Positions 1 through 6,310 of a DNA stretch of 15,635 nt are shown in pieces; position 1 is the stretch's first letter; each line of letters opens with the position of its first letter. This DNA comes from Deltaproteobacteria bacterium (GTDB lineage Bacteria; Desulfobacterota_E; Deferrimicrobia; Deferrimicrobiales; Deferrimicrobiaceae), in the NCBI GenBank assembly GCA_023489025.1, contig JAMDCN010000074.1, positions 1-15,635 on the forward strand, written 5' to 3'. The notes under the pieces are model-generated. The model saw only the letters and a program-made list of their open reading frames with translations. It was not told the origin of the DNA and ran no database searches. The position numbers and the translations under genes were made by a program.

Positions 1-101
1 GTCTCCCGGCTGTCGGTGGTGACACGCCCGATCGGCGTCCGGAGCGGGACGATCGCCCCCCGCAGGGGGTGGATGACGCCGACCACCTCCTCGAGCGTCA
101 G
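1..101 (-). CDS. murF: MurF N-terminus (partial): UDP-MurNAc-tripeptide:D-Ala-D-Ala ligase
   Basis: The 5' end of the next dcw gene runs off the left edge of the window. Reading the minus strand from base 101 gives LTLEEVVGVIHPLRGA and then a VTTDSRE segment. The TLEE(V/I) opening and the TDSR motif about 30 residues in are typical of the MurF N-terminal domain. MurF adds D-Ala-D-Ala to UDP-MurNAc-tripeptide in the cytoplasm, so its place right after murE fits. The start is a problem. The frame opens at a CTG (101-99) one base after the murE stop, no ATG, GTG or TTG lies in frame upstream near murE, and the first standard start inside is a GTG at 86-84 that would remove LTLEE. I list the CTG-based extent as the most family-like; the true start is uncertain. 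Confidence 0.75.
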   Translation of the reverse strand, partial: MTLEEVVGVIHPLRGAIVPLRTPIGRVTTDSRE

Positions 102-102
102 C

Positions 103-1599
103 CTACCGGCGGCGGGCCAGGAGTTCCCTGACGACCCCGGCGTCCTCGAACGGCACGCTCCGGTCTCCGATGATCTGGACATTCTCGTGTCCTTTCCCGG
201 CGATCGCGACCGTGTCCCCCGGCCGGGCGATTTCGAGCGCCCGTGCGATCGCCGCTCTTCTGTCGGGAATGACCGTGAAATACCCCGAATCCCACGACGC
301 GGGCTCCCGCGCTTCGAGCAACCCCTCGGCGCCGAGCCCCGGAACGATGTCCGCGATGATGGCCCCCGGCTCCTCGTGGCGGAGGTTGTCGGACGTCACG
401 ACGACCACGTCCGACCGCCGCGCGGCGATCCGCCCCATCTCCGGCCGCTTGGCCCGGTCCCGGTTGCCGCCGCATCCGAAGACGGTGATGAGCCGCCCCG
501 CGGCGATCTCCCGAAGCGCGGAGAGGAGGCAGTCGAGCCCGTCCGGCGTGTGGGCGTAGTCCACGCAGACGCGCACCCCCCGGTCGTTCGGGATGAACTC
601 CACGCGGCCCGGGATCATGGCCAGCCGCTCCACCCCTTCGCGGATCGCCTCCCCCGGGATCCCGAGCAAAACCGCCCCGCAGACGGCCGCCATCACGTTG
701 GACGCATTGTACGCCCCGATGAGTTTCGTCCGCAGGGGAAGGTCCCCGCGGGGGGTCCGGAGGTCCATCAGCGTCCCTTCGGCCCCCATCTCCACGCGCA
801 ACGGACGGACGGCCGCGTCGCGGGAGAAGCCGAAGGTCAGCGCGGAGGGAAACTCCCGCGCGAGCCGCGCCCCGTACGGGTCGTCCGCGTTGAACGCCAT
901 GCCCGCCGTTTTCCCTCCCGCGGGAAGGAACTCCCGGAAGAGGCGCGCCTTGGCGAAGAAGTACGCCTCCATGTCCCGGTGATAGTCGAGGTGGTCGTGC
1001 GAGAGGTTCGTGAAGATCCCCGCGTCGAACCGGACGCCCGCGATCCGGCCCTGGTCCGCGCTGTGCGAGGAGACCTCCATCGCGACGTGGGTGGCGCCCC
1101 GGGCGAGCGCCGTCGCCAGGAACTCCTGCAGCTCGTGGGGGAAGGGCGTCGTCAGCCCGGCCCTCAGCACCTCCCCCGCCACGCGGTAGTTGATCGTGCC
1201 GATCACGGCGGCCGTCCGCCCGGCGGCCGCGAGGATCGATTCCAGGATGTACGTCACGGTCGTCTTGCCGTTCGTCCCGGTCACCCCGACGACGGCCAGG
1301 CGCGCCGACGGGTCTCCGTGGAACCGGGCCGCGATCCGCGGGAGCGCTTCCGTCGTCGACGCGACCACGATCAGCGGCAGGGGGGGATCCGGGAGCCTCC
1401 GCTCGACGACCGCCGCCGCCGCGCCCGCCCGGGCCGCCTGGCCGAGGTGGTCGTGCCCGTCGGCGCGCCCCCCCCCCCGCGCGACGAAGAGATCGCCGGG
1501 CCGGACCTTCCGGGAGTCAACCGCGATCCCCCCGATCGAGAGCGTCCCCGGCACGTCTCCGCCGGCCTCCATGTCCCCCAGTGCGTCCTTGAGCATCAT
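103..1599 (-). CDS. murE: MurE: UDP-MurNAc-tripeptide synthetase (meso-DAP-adding ligase)
   Basis: This cytoplasmic ATP-dependent ligase adds the third amino acid, here most likely meso-diaminopimelate, to UDP-MurNAc-L-Ala-D-Glu. The 498 residues fit the family. Visible marks are the uridine-binding N-terminal domain (VDSRK near 28-31, LFVARGGG..DGH near 37-49), the P-loop GVTGTNGKTT (105-114), the MEVSSHS segment (174-180), the lysine expected to be carbamoylated (K217 in FFAKARLF), and CGGNRDRAKRP (376-386). The amino-acid-selecting motif is DNLR (404-407) instead of the usual DNPR, but it keeps the arginine expected to hold DAP. ATG at 1599 is chosen, 8 nt after the ftsI stop, with GGAGGGG upstream at long spacing; ATG 1596 is an alternative. 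A run of 11 G (1468-1478) codes for the GGG stretch. The gene ends 1 nt before the murF frame. Confidence 0.97.
   Translation of the reverse strand: MMLKDALGDMEAGGDVPGTLSIGGIAVDSRKVRPGDLFVARGGGRADGHDHLGQAARAGAAAAVVERRLPDPPLPLIVVASTTEALPRIAARFHGDPSARLAVVGVTGTNGKTTVTYILESILAAAGRTAAVIGTINYRVAGEVLRAGLTTPFPHELQEFLATALARGATHVAMEVSSHSADQGRIAGVRFDAGIFTNLSHDHLDYHRDMEAYFFAKARLFREFLPAGGKTAGMAFNADDPYGARLAREFPSALTFGFSRDAAVRPLRVEMGAEGTLMDLRTPRGDLPLRTKLIGAYNASNVMAAVCGAVLLGIPGEAIREGVERLAMIPGRVEFIPNDRGVRVCVDYAHTPDGLDCLLSALREIAAGRLITVFGCGGNRDRAKRPEMGRIAARRSDVVVVTSDNLRHEEPGAIIADIVPGLGAEGLLEAREPASWDSGYFTVIPDRRAAIARALEIARPGDTVAIAGKGHENVQIIGDRSVPFEDAGVVRELLARRR
1468..1478 (-). repeat. G11 homopolymer inside murE
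   Basis: An uninterrupted run of 11 C on the plus strand (11 G in the coding strand) encodes Arg-Gly-Gly-Gly near residues 41-44 of MurE. The reading frame is intact through it: conserved LFVA precedes it and DGH follows. Confidence 0.95.
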
Positions 1600-1607
1600 C
1601 CCCGGAA

Positions 1608-3584
1608 TCAATCCCCTCCGAATGTCACGACGCATTCCGTCCCCGGCAGCAGGACCGCTCCCGGCTCGGGCGTCTGCCGCCTCGCCACGCCCGTCCCGAC
1701 GAGCGACAGCTTGACGGAGTGCTGCCCCATGATGTCGACGACGCGGCCCATGCTCAGGCCCCGCAGGTCGGGCATCACCATGGCGCCCCCCGCCCGGCCG
1801 AGCGCGACCCGGGTCAGCGGCACCTTCCCCTCCGGCGGAGACTCGCTCCGCGCAACGGCGCGGGCCACCGGCTCGGTGGGCGAGATCCCCAGGTAGTAGG
1901 CGGTCTTCACGGCGATCTGGTTGAAGGCCGGGGCGGCCACCACGCCCCCGTAGACCTGCCCCTTCGGCTCGTCGACGACCACCAGGATCAGGAGCTGCGG
2001 GTCCTGGAGCGGCAGGAAGCCGACGAAGGAGGCGGTCCGCCTGGTCGCGGAGTAGCGGCCGGTCCCCGGCTCCACCTTCTGCGCGGTGCCGGTCTTCCCG
2101 CCCACAAGGAACCCCTTGATGCGGGCCTGCGTCCCGGTGCCGTCCTCCTCGACGACTTTCGCCATGATCCCGCGCATGGCCGCGGAGGTCGCCGGCGAGA
2201 TGACGCGGCGCAGCTCCTTCGGCTCCCCCCGGTAGACCACCTTCCCCTCGGGGCTCCTGATCTCGCGGACGATGTACGGCTTCATCATCCGGCCGCCGTT
2301 GACGACCGACGCCATGGCCGCGCACAGCTGGACGGGCGTGATCGAGATCCCCTGGCCGAAGGAGACGGTGGCGCGCCGGATCCGGCTGTCGAACCCCCGC
2401 CGGGAAGGGACGAGGCCGGGGATCTCGCCGGAGAGCTCGAGGCCCGTCCTCGCGCCGAATCCGAACGCCCGGATCATGTCGTAGTACCGGGCCGGCTCCA
2501 TCCGCTCGCTCACCTTCGTGATCCCGATGTTGCTCGAGAACTTCAGCACCTCGGGGACCGTGAGCCACCCGTGGCGGTGCGTGTCGTGGATCACCTTCCC
2601 GGCGTACCGGTACGACCCGTTCTCGCAGAAGACCCTGTCCGCCGTCTTGACGCTCCCCGTCTCCAGGGCCGACGCGAGGGTGAACACCTTGAACGTCGAC
2701 CCGGGCTCGAAGCAGTCCGTGACGGCGCGGTTCTTCCGGGTCTCGGGACGGGCGGAGGCCGGCGCATTCGGGTTGTAGGACGGGGCGGTCGCCATCGCCA
2801 GGATCTCGCCGGTGGCGGGCTGCATGACGATCGCGACCCCGCCGCGCGCGCCGTATTTCGCCACCGTCGCCTCGAGCTCGCTCTGCGCGATGTGCTGGAC
2901 GTTCCGGTCGATGGTCAGCGTGACCGTGTCCCCCCGGGAGTTGGCCTCCACCGGCGTGTCGGCGGGGACGATGATCCGCCCCCGCGCGTCCCGCTCGCAC
3001 AGGAGGAACGCCCGCTCCCCGCGGAGGCAATTGTCGAGCGACAGCTCCAGACCCTCGATCCCGGTGCCGTCGAGGTCGGTGAAGCCGAGCAGCGAGGAGG
3101 CCAGCTCGCGGTTGGGGTAGAACCGCTTCGGCTCCTCGACCGTCCCGACCCCGTCGTCCCGGGCGCCGCGGGCCGAAGGTCCGTGGAACGCCTCGCGGAC
3201 CGCGCGCACCGCCTCGTCGGCCTCGGCGGCGGGCATCTGCCGCTTGACCCACACGAAGCTCTTGTCCCTGGAGAACAGGGCCGACAGCTCGGCGGAGGAC
3301 CGCCCGACGCGGCGCGACAGGACGTCGGCCGCCAGCGCGGCCGACGGCAGCTTCGCGGGCTGGACGAAGAGGGACTTGGTCGAGACGCTGACGGCGAGCT
3401 CGTTTCCGGTCCTGTCGAGGATCGCGCCCCGTTTCGGGAGGAGCGGGATCTTCACGTAGTACTGGCGTGCGCCCCGCTCCCGGATGCCGCGGACCCCCAG
3501 GACCTGGATCTGGAACGCCCGGAGGACGACGAGCGCATAGACGGCCACGAGCCCGCCGAGGATGATCCGGGCCCGTCGGGTCAT
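1608..3584 (-). CDS. ftsI: FtsI-type penicillin-binding transpeptidase with C-terminal PASTA domain
   Basis: This is the septal peptidoglycan transpeptidase (class B PBP, PBP3/SpoVD-like, 658 residues). A short cytoplasmic TRRAR head is followed by one membrane anchor (about 7-27) and the PBP dimerisation region starting at RGAILDRTG (52-60). The transpeptidase domain carries all three active-site motifs: S296-TF-K299 (nucleophile in EPGSTFKV), S350-S-N352, and K497-T-G499. A PASTA domain fills the C-terminus (about 602-658, VMPDLRGLSM...), as in SpoVD and many deltaproteobacterial FtsI proteins but not in E. coli FtsI. The ATG overlaps the ftsL stop by 4 nt (ATGA), pointing to translational coupling. 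It lies between ftsL and murE, the standard dcw order. Certain as a class B PBP; FtsI rather than another PBP rests on position. Confidence 0.96.
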   Translation of the reverse strand: MTRRARIILGGLVAVYALVVLRAFQIQVLGVRGIRERGARQYYVKIPLLPKRGAILDRTGNELAVSVSTKSLFVQPAKLPSAALAADVLSRRVGRSSAELSALFSRDKSFVWVKRQMPAAEADEAVRAVREAFHGPSARGARDDGVGTVEEPKRFYPNRELASSLLGFTDLDGTGIEGLELSLDNCLRGERAFLLCERDARGRIIVPADTPVEANSRGDTVTLTIDRNVQHIAQSELEATVAKYGARGGVAIVMQPATGEILAMATAPSYNPNAPASARPETRKNRAVTDCFEPGSTFKVFTLASALETGSVKTADRVFCENGSYRYAGKVIHDTHRHGWLTVPEVLKFSSNIGITKVSERMEPARYYDMIRAFGFGARTGLELSGEIPGLVPSRRGFDSRIRRATVSFGQGISITPVQLCAAMASVVNGGRMMKPYIVREIRSPEGKVVYRGEPKELRRVISPATSAAMRGIMAKVVEEDGTGTQARIKGFLVGGKTGTAQKVEPGTGRYSATRRTASFVGFLPLQDPQLLILVVVDEPKGQVYGGVVAAPAFNQIAVKTAYYLGISPTEPVARAVARSESPPEGKVPLTRVALGRAGGAMVMPDLRGLSMGRVVDIMGQHSVKLSLVGTGVARRQTPEPGAVLLPGTECVVTFGGD

Positions 3585-3919
3585 TTCACCAGGATGATCC
3601 TGTCCGTCCTGGGGTCGATCATCCCGAGCTCGTTCTTCGCGATCGCCTCGATCCGCGCGGGACTCCGGAGGGTGAGGATTTCCGTCCGGAGGAGCTCGTG
3701 CTCCTTCCGCAGCGTCATCCGCTCTTCAAGGGCCGACGAGACGGAATACCCGGTCCGGTAATACTCCCCCGTCAACCAGACGTTGAGGAGCGCCGTGGCG
3801 ACGAGGAACGCGAGCGGCAGCAGGAGCCGCCGCCCCCTCGGCACCGCCGGGAACACGGGCGTCTCCCGCCGAACTTCCGTGATCATCCGAACGCCGCTTC
3901 CCACCGCTATCCTCTGCAT
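3581..3919 (-). CDS. ftsL: FtsL-like septum protein
   Basis: A small bitopic division protein of 112 residues. The basic cytoplasmic N-terminus is followed by one transmembrane helix (about 31-50, LLLPLAFLVATALLNVWL) and a periplasmic helical, leucine-rich stretch (about 58-95) that would form the FtsB/FtsL coiled coil, then a LGMIDPRTDRIILV tail that matches FtsL-type proteins. FtsL with FtsB and FtsQ bridges the divisome and activates FtsWI. The sequence is weakly conserved, so the call rests on topology, length and position between rsmH and ftsI. ATG 3919 is chosen because GAGGAGG lies 4 nt upstream; it overlaps the rsmH end by 13 nt. Its stop overlaps the ftsI start (ATGA). Confidence 0.88.
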   Translation of the reverse strand: MQRIAVGSGVRMITEVRRETPVFPAVPRGRRLLLPLAFLVATALLNVWLTGEYYRTGYSVSSALEERMTLRKEHELLRTEILTLRSPARIEAIAKNELGMIDPRTDRIILVK

Positions 3920-4827
3920 GTCGCCTCCTCTCCCCGGGATCGCCGAACCGCACGGAGCCGGGCGCTCCGCGACCGGGGGTTGACCGCGATCTCCTCGTCC
4001 CGCGGGACCACCGGCTTGCGGGTCAACACCGTGAACGCCCCCCTCCCCGCCGCGAGCGTCCGGAACGCCTCCTTGACCATACGGTCCTCGAGAGAGTGGA
4101 AGCTGATCACCGCCACCCGCCCTCCGGGCGCCAGGTGTTCCGGGAACCGCGAAAGGAACGCCGCGAGGGAGTCGAGCTCCCCGTTCACGGCGATCCGCAG
4201 AGCCTGGAAGACCCGCGTCGCGGGGTGGATCGCCCGGGGCCACGCCTTCCGGGGGATGACCGCCGCCACGAGATCGGCCAACTGCCCCGTCCGCTCGATC
4301 GGGTCCCGCCGGCGCCTCGCGACGACGGCGCGCGCGATCCGCCGCGAGAACCGCTCCTCGCCGAGCCGGTAGAAGATGTCCGCCAGCTCCCGCTCGCTCC
4401 GCCGGCGGAGCAGCTCGGCCGCCGTCGGCCCCTCCGAGGCCGGGTCCCTTCGCATGTCCAGGGGGCCGTCCTCCCGGAAGGAGAAGCCGCGGGTCGGGTC
4501 GTCGAGCTGGATCGACGAGAGCCCGAGGTCCAGCAGGATCCCGTCGAACGCCCGCCCGCCGGCCGCCTCCCGCAGCCGCGGCAGCTCCGCGAAATCGGCG
4601 AGGACCAGCCGGACCCCGGGAAAGCCGCGGAGCCGCTCCGACGCGGCCGAAAGCATCGCGGGGTCGGCGTCCGACCCGACCAGGATCCCGTCGGGACCGA
4701 TCCGCGCGGCGATGGCCGCCGCGTGCCCTCCCGCCCCCACCGTCCCGTCGAGGAACGCCTCCCCGGGGGCAGGGGCCAACCATTCCAGAATCTCCTGTAA
4801 AAGAACGGGGATGTGCTCGCCCGGCAC
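3907..4827 (-). CDS. rsmH: RsmH (MraW): 16S rRNA m4C1402 methyltransferase
   Basis: A SAM-dependent N4-methyltransferase for C1402 of 16S rRNA, 306 residues, full length. Visible motifs are the HIPVLLQE opening (5-12), the SAM-binding GTVGAGGH loop (28-35), the acidic end of the second strand in GSDAD (51-55), the catalytic-side DLGLSS (100-105) followed by DDPTRGFSF, DMR, and FHSLEDR near the C-terminal third. The start is GTG 4827, 6 nt after the mraZ stop; no better codon precedes HIPVLL. No strong Shine-Dalgarno is visible, so translation probably depends on coupling to mraZ. It is the second gene of the dcw cluster, as usual. Confidence 0.97.
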   Translation of the reverse strand: MPGEHIPVLLQEILEWLAPAPGEAFLDGTVGAGGHAAAIAARIGPDGILVGSDADPAMLSAASERLRGFPGVRLVLADFAELPRLREAAGGRAFDGILLDLGLSSIQLDDPTRGFSFREDGPLDMRRDPASEGPTAAELLRRRSERELADIFYRLGEERFSRRIARAVVARRRRDPIERTGQLADLVAAVIPRKAWPRAIHPATRVFQALRIAVNGELDSLAAFLSRFPEHLAPGGRVAVISFHSLEDRMVKEAFRTLAAGRGAFTVLTRKPVVPRDEEIAVNPRSRSARLRAVRRSRGEEATCRG

Positions 4828-4833
4828 CGTCCG

Positions 4834-5289
4834 TCAGATCCCGAGGGACTTGAGCTCCCGGGACAGCTCCCGGTCTTCCACGACTTCCTTCTCGAACCGG
4901 CCGATCTCGGCGTCCCACCGCTCGCGCGACCAGATTTCGAACCGGGTGAGCATCCCGCTGATCACGACGTCCTTGTCGAGCGCGGCGTACGATCGGAGCG
5001 ACGGGGGAATGACGATCCGCCCCTGCTTGTCGGGGACCACCTCCACCGCCCCGCCGACGAAGAACCGTACGAACGTGTTGAGCTTCGCGTCGACGCTGGA
5101 AACCTGCCTCGAGAGCTTCTCTTCGATCCGGCTCCATTCGTCCGTCGGGAAACCGTAGAGGCATCCGGAGAAGTTCGTGATGACGAAGCCGTCCTGTTCG
5201 GACTCCTGGAGTTGCTCGCGGAAGCGGGCGGGGACGTTAACCCGCCCCTTGGGGTCGATGGTATACTCGAAACGTCCGCGGAAGATCAT
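4834..5289 (-). CDS. mraZ: MraZ: dcw-cluster transcriptional regulator
   Basis: A 151-residue DNA-binding protein of the SpoVT-AbrB superfamily with the usual tandem arrangement. The first half opens FRGRFEYTIDPKGRVNVPARFR (about 3-24), and the second contains VEVVPDKQGRIVIPPSLR (about 82-99); each carries the (D)xKGR or (D)KQGR signature. MraZ forms ring oligomers and represses its own promoter in E. coli by binding GTGGG-type direct repeats. Here three such repeats lie just upstream of the start (5299-5324). ATG 5289 is chosen because the family starts MFRG or MIFRG. No ordinary Shine-Dalgarno is obvious; the nearest purine run (AAAGGCGGG) is part of the operator. First gene of the cluster. 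Confidence 0.97.
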   Translation of the reverse strand: MIFRGRFEYTIDPKGRVNVPARFREQLQESEQDGFVITNFSGCLYGFPTDEWSRIEEKLSRQVSSVDAKLNTFVRFFVGGAVEVVPDKQGRIVIPPSLRSYAALDKDVVISGMLTRFEIWSRERWDAEIGRFEKEVVEDRELSRELKSLGI

Positions 5290-5298
5290 GGCCGCTGA

Positions 5299-5324
5299 AC
5301 CCGCCTTTACCCACTATTACCCAC
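5299..5324 (-). promoter_or_regulatory. MraZ operator (three direct repeats)
   Basis: The minus strand carries GTGGGT, GTGGGT and GCGGGT with an exact 10-nt period (5324-5319, 5314-5309, 5304-5299), joined by AATA and AAAG. This is the known MraZ box architecture: three G(T/C)GGG units at helical spacing ahead of mraZ. The array lies between the predicted -10 and the ATG, so bound MraZ would block initiation or escape. It also covers the only purine run that could serve as ribosome binding site. Confidence 0.92.
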
Positions 5325-5332
5325 TGGCGGCC

Positions 5333-5360
5333 ATTTTATCTGTATGAAAATCCCTGTCAA
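5333..5360 (-). promoter_or_regulatory. Sigma70 promoter of mraZ/dcw cluster
   Basis: TTGACA at 5360-5355, a 16-nt spacer and TAAAAT at 5338-5333 on the minus strand. Transcription would start near 5326, right at the edge of the MraZ repeats. The -35 is a perfect consensus and the -10 matches 5 of 6. Confidence 0.82.
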
Positions 5361-5456
5361 GCGTTTTGTGCGGAGAACTTGATTTCGATCCGACTCACTT
5401 GACCGAACTGAAACGGTTTTTTGCGCGGGAGGGGGAAAAAAGAAAACAGTGTTAGC

Positions 5457-5462
5457 AAAAAA
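5457..5462 (-). terminator. U-tract at the 3' end of rnpB
   Basis: Six T residues follow immediately after the 3' strand of the RNase P RNA P1 helix, and a second run of six T lies about 15 nt on. No compact local hairpin precedes it: the only strong stem ending here is the long-range P1 pairing. This is a possible termination site, not a textbook one. Confidence 0.4.
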
Positions 5463-5896
5463 GCCCGAGGAGGCCGTAAGCCGGGTTCTGTCCGCGGCGC
5501 TTTCGATGCGCCGCGCGGCGGCCATTTCTCTTGGGCGCGCATCGCCGCGCGCCTCCAGCGACCTTGACCCGAGGGCTCCGGGCGGGCCACCCTTCCCCCG
5601 CCGCATCGCGGCGGAGTTGCCCTCCTATTCGGTCTTGCTCCGGGTGGGGCTTGCCGTGCCGGACCGGTTGCCCGGTCCGCGGTGAGCTCTTACCTCACCT
5701 TTTCACCCTTACCCACCTTCGCTCCTGCGGATGACGCAAGGCCGTCTCCTCGGAGCTACGGCGGGCGGTGTTTTTTCTGTGGCGCTCTCCTCGGGGTCGC
5801 CCCCACCGGGGATTACCCGGCACCCTGCCCTGTGGAGCCCGGACTTTCCTCCCGCCCCGGATCACCGGGGCCGGCGGCCGCCTGGCCTCCTCGGAC
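5463..5896 (-). ncRNA. rnpB: RNase P RNA (bacterial class A)
   Basis: The catalytic RNA that removes 5' leaders from pre-tRNAs. Signature segments appear in the right order on the minus strand: GGGAGGAAAGTCCGGGCTCC (P4 5' side), GGGCAGGGTGCCGGGTAA, ACAGAAAAAACACCGCC, GGGTAAGGGTGAAAAGGTG with GGTAAGAGCTCACC, CCACCCGGAGCAAGACC, and near the 3' end GACAGAACCCGGCTTA (P4 3' side). The ends are set by the P1 helix: GTCCGAGGAGGCC (5896-5884) pairs with GGCCTCCTCGGGC (5475-5463). P2 (GGCGGCC with GGCCGCC) and P3 (CCCCGG-TGAT-CCGGGG) also form. The 434 nt is a little longer than E. coli's. Its first 84 nt lie inside the upstream RNase H frame. I see no convincing separate promoter, so it is probably processed from the upstream transcript or driven from within rnhA. 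Confidence 0.97.
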
Positions 5897-6310
5897 GTCC
5901 TGAAAATGGGCATCGATGGCGCGGTTGGCGAGCCGGTCGGCCCGCCGGTTCTCCTCGCGCCCTACATGCAGTATACGCGCGCCGGGGAACCGCCGCAACC
6001 GGCGGAGCGCCTCGTCGTGCAGACCTTTCAGGTGCTCCGCGCGGACGCGGTAGCGGCCGTTCATCTGGCGGACGAGGAGCTCGGAATCGGAGAGCACGGT
6101 GAGCCCCGCCGGCGCGAGCTTCCCGGCCTCCTCGAGGCCCTGGAGAAGGGCGCGGTACTCGGCCACGTTGTTGGTGGTCTCGCCCAGGTAGGAGGAGAAC
6201 TCGAGGCGGCTTTCCGACCCTTCGACCTCGATCACCACGCCGGTGCCGGCCGGGCCGGGGTTGCCCCGGCTCGCCCCGTCGACCCGAAGGACGAGCCGCT
6301 TCCCTTTCAT
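5813..6310 (-). CDS. rnhA: RNase HI family ribonuclease
   Basis: An RNase H-fold nuclease that cuts RNA in RNA:DNA hybrids. The catalytic acids are all visible: D11 (RVDGASRGNPG), E51 (NNVAEYRALL), D75 (LSDSELLVRQMNG), D125 (HVGREENRRADRLAN). It resembles the compact YpdQ-like RNase HI branch that lacks the basic handle. The fold ends near residue 133. The frame continues to 165 through a Gly/Pro-rich tail, and residues 139-165 are read from the first 84 nt of rnpB, so the tail is constrained by the RNA rather than by protein function. ATG 6310 overlaps the stop of the upstream zinc-ribbon gene (ATGA). The symbol is assigned by family; a second rnhA elsewhere is possible. Confidence 0.92.
   Translation of the reverse strand: MKGKRLVLRVDGASRGNPGPAGTGVVIEVEGSESRLEFSSYLGETTNNVAEYRALLQGLEEAGKLAPAGLTVLSDSELLVRQMNGRYRVRAEHLKGLHDEALRRLRRFPGARILHVGREENRRADRLANRAIDAHFQDVRGGQAAAGPGDPGREESPGSTGQGAG

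Noticed and set aside
103..3252. A single 1049-codon minus-strand frame suggesting a fused protein upstream of MurE
   Set aside because: Only the last 498 codons are MurE. The upstream half is an out-of-frame reading of ftsI, whose catalytic motifs are intact in the other frame.
16..3761. Very long plus-strand open frames (for example 16-1896 and 1719-3761) and similar ones opposite rpoD and dnaG
   Set aside because: They lie exactly opposite well-identified minus-strand genes, are rich in Arg, Pro, Asp and Gly with no recognisable motif, and arise because high G+C sequence lacks stop codons.
5463..5913. Several short open frames on both strands across 5449-5913
   Set aside because: They lie in the RNase P RNA gene and have no protein-like features; the RNA structure explains the sequence.
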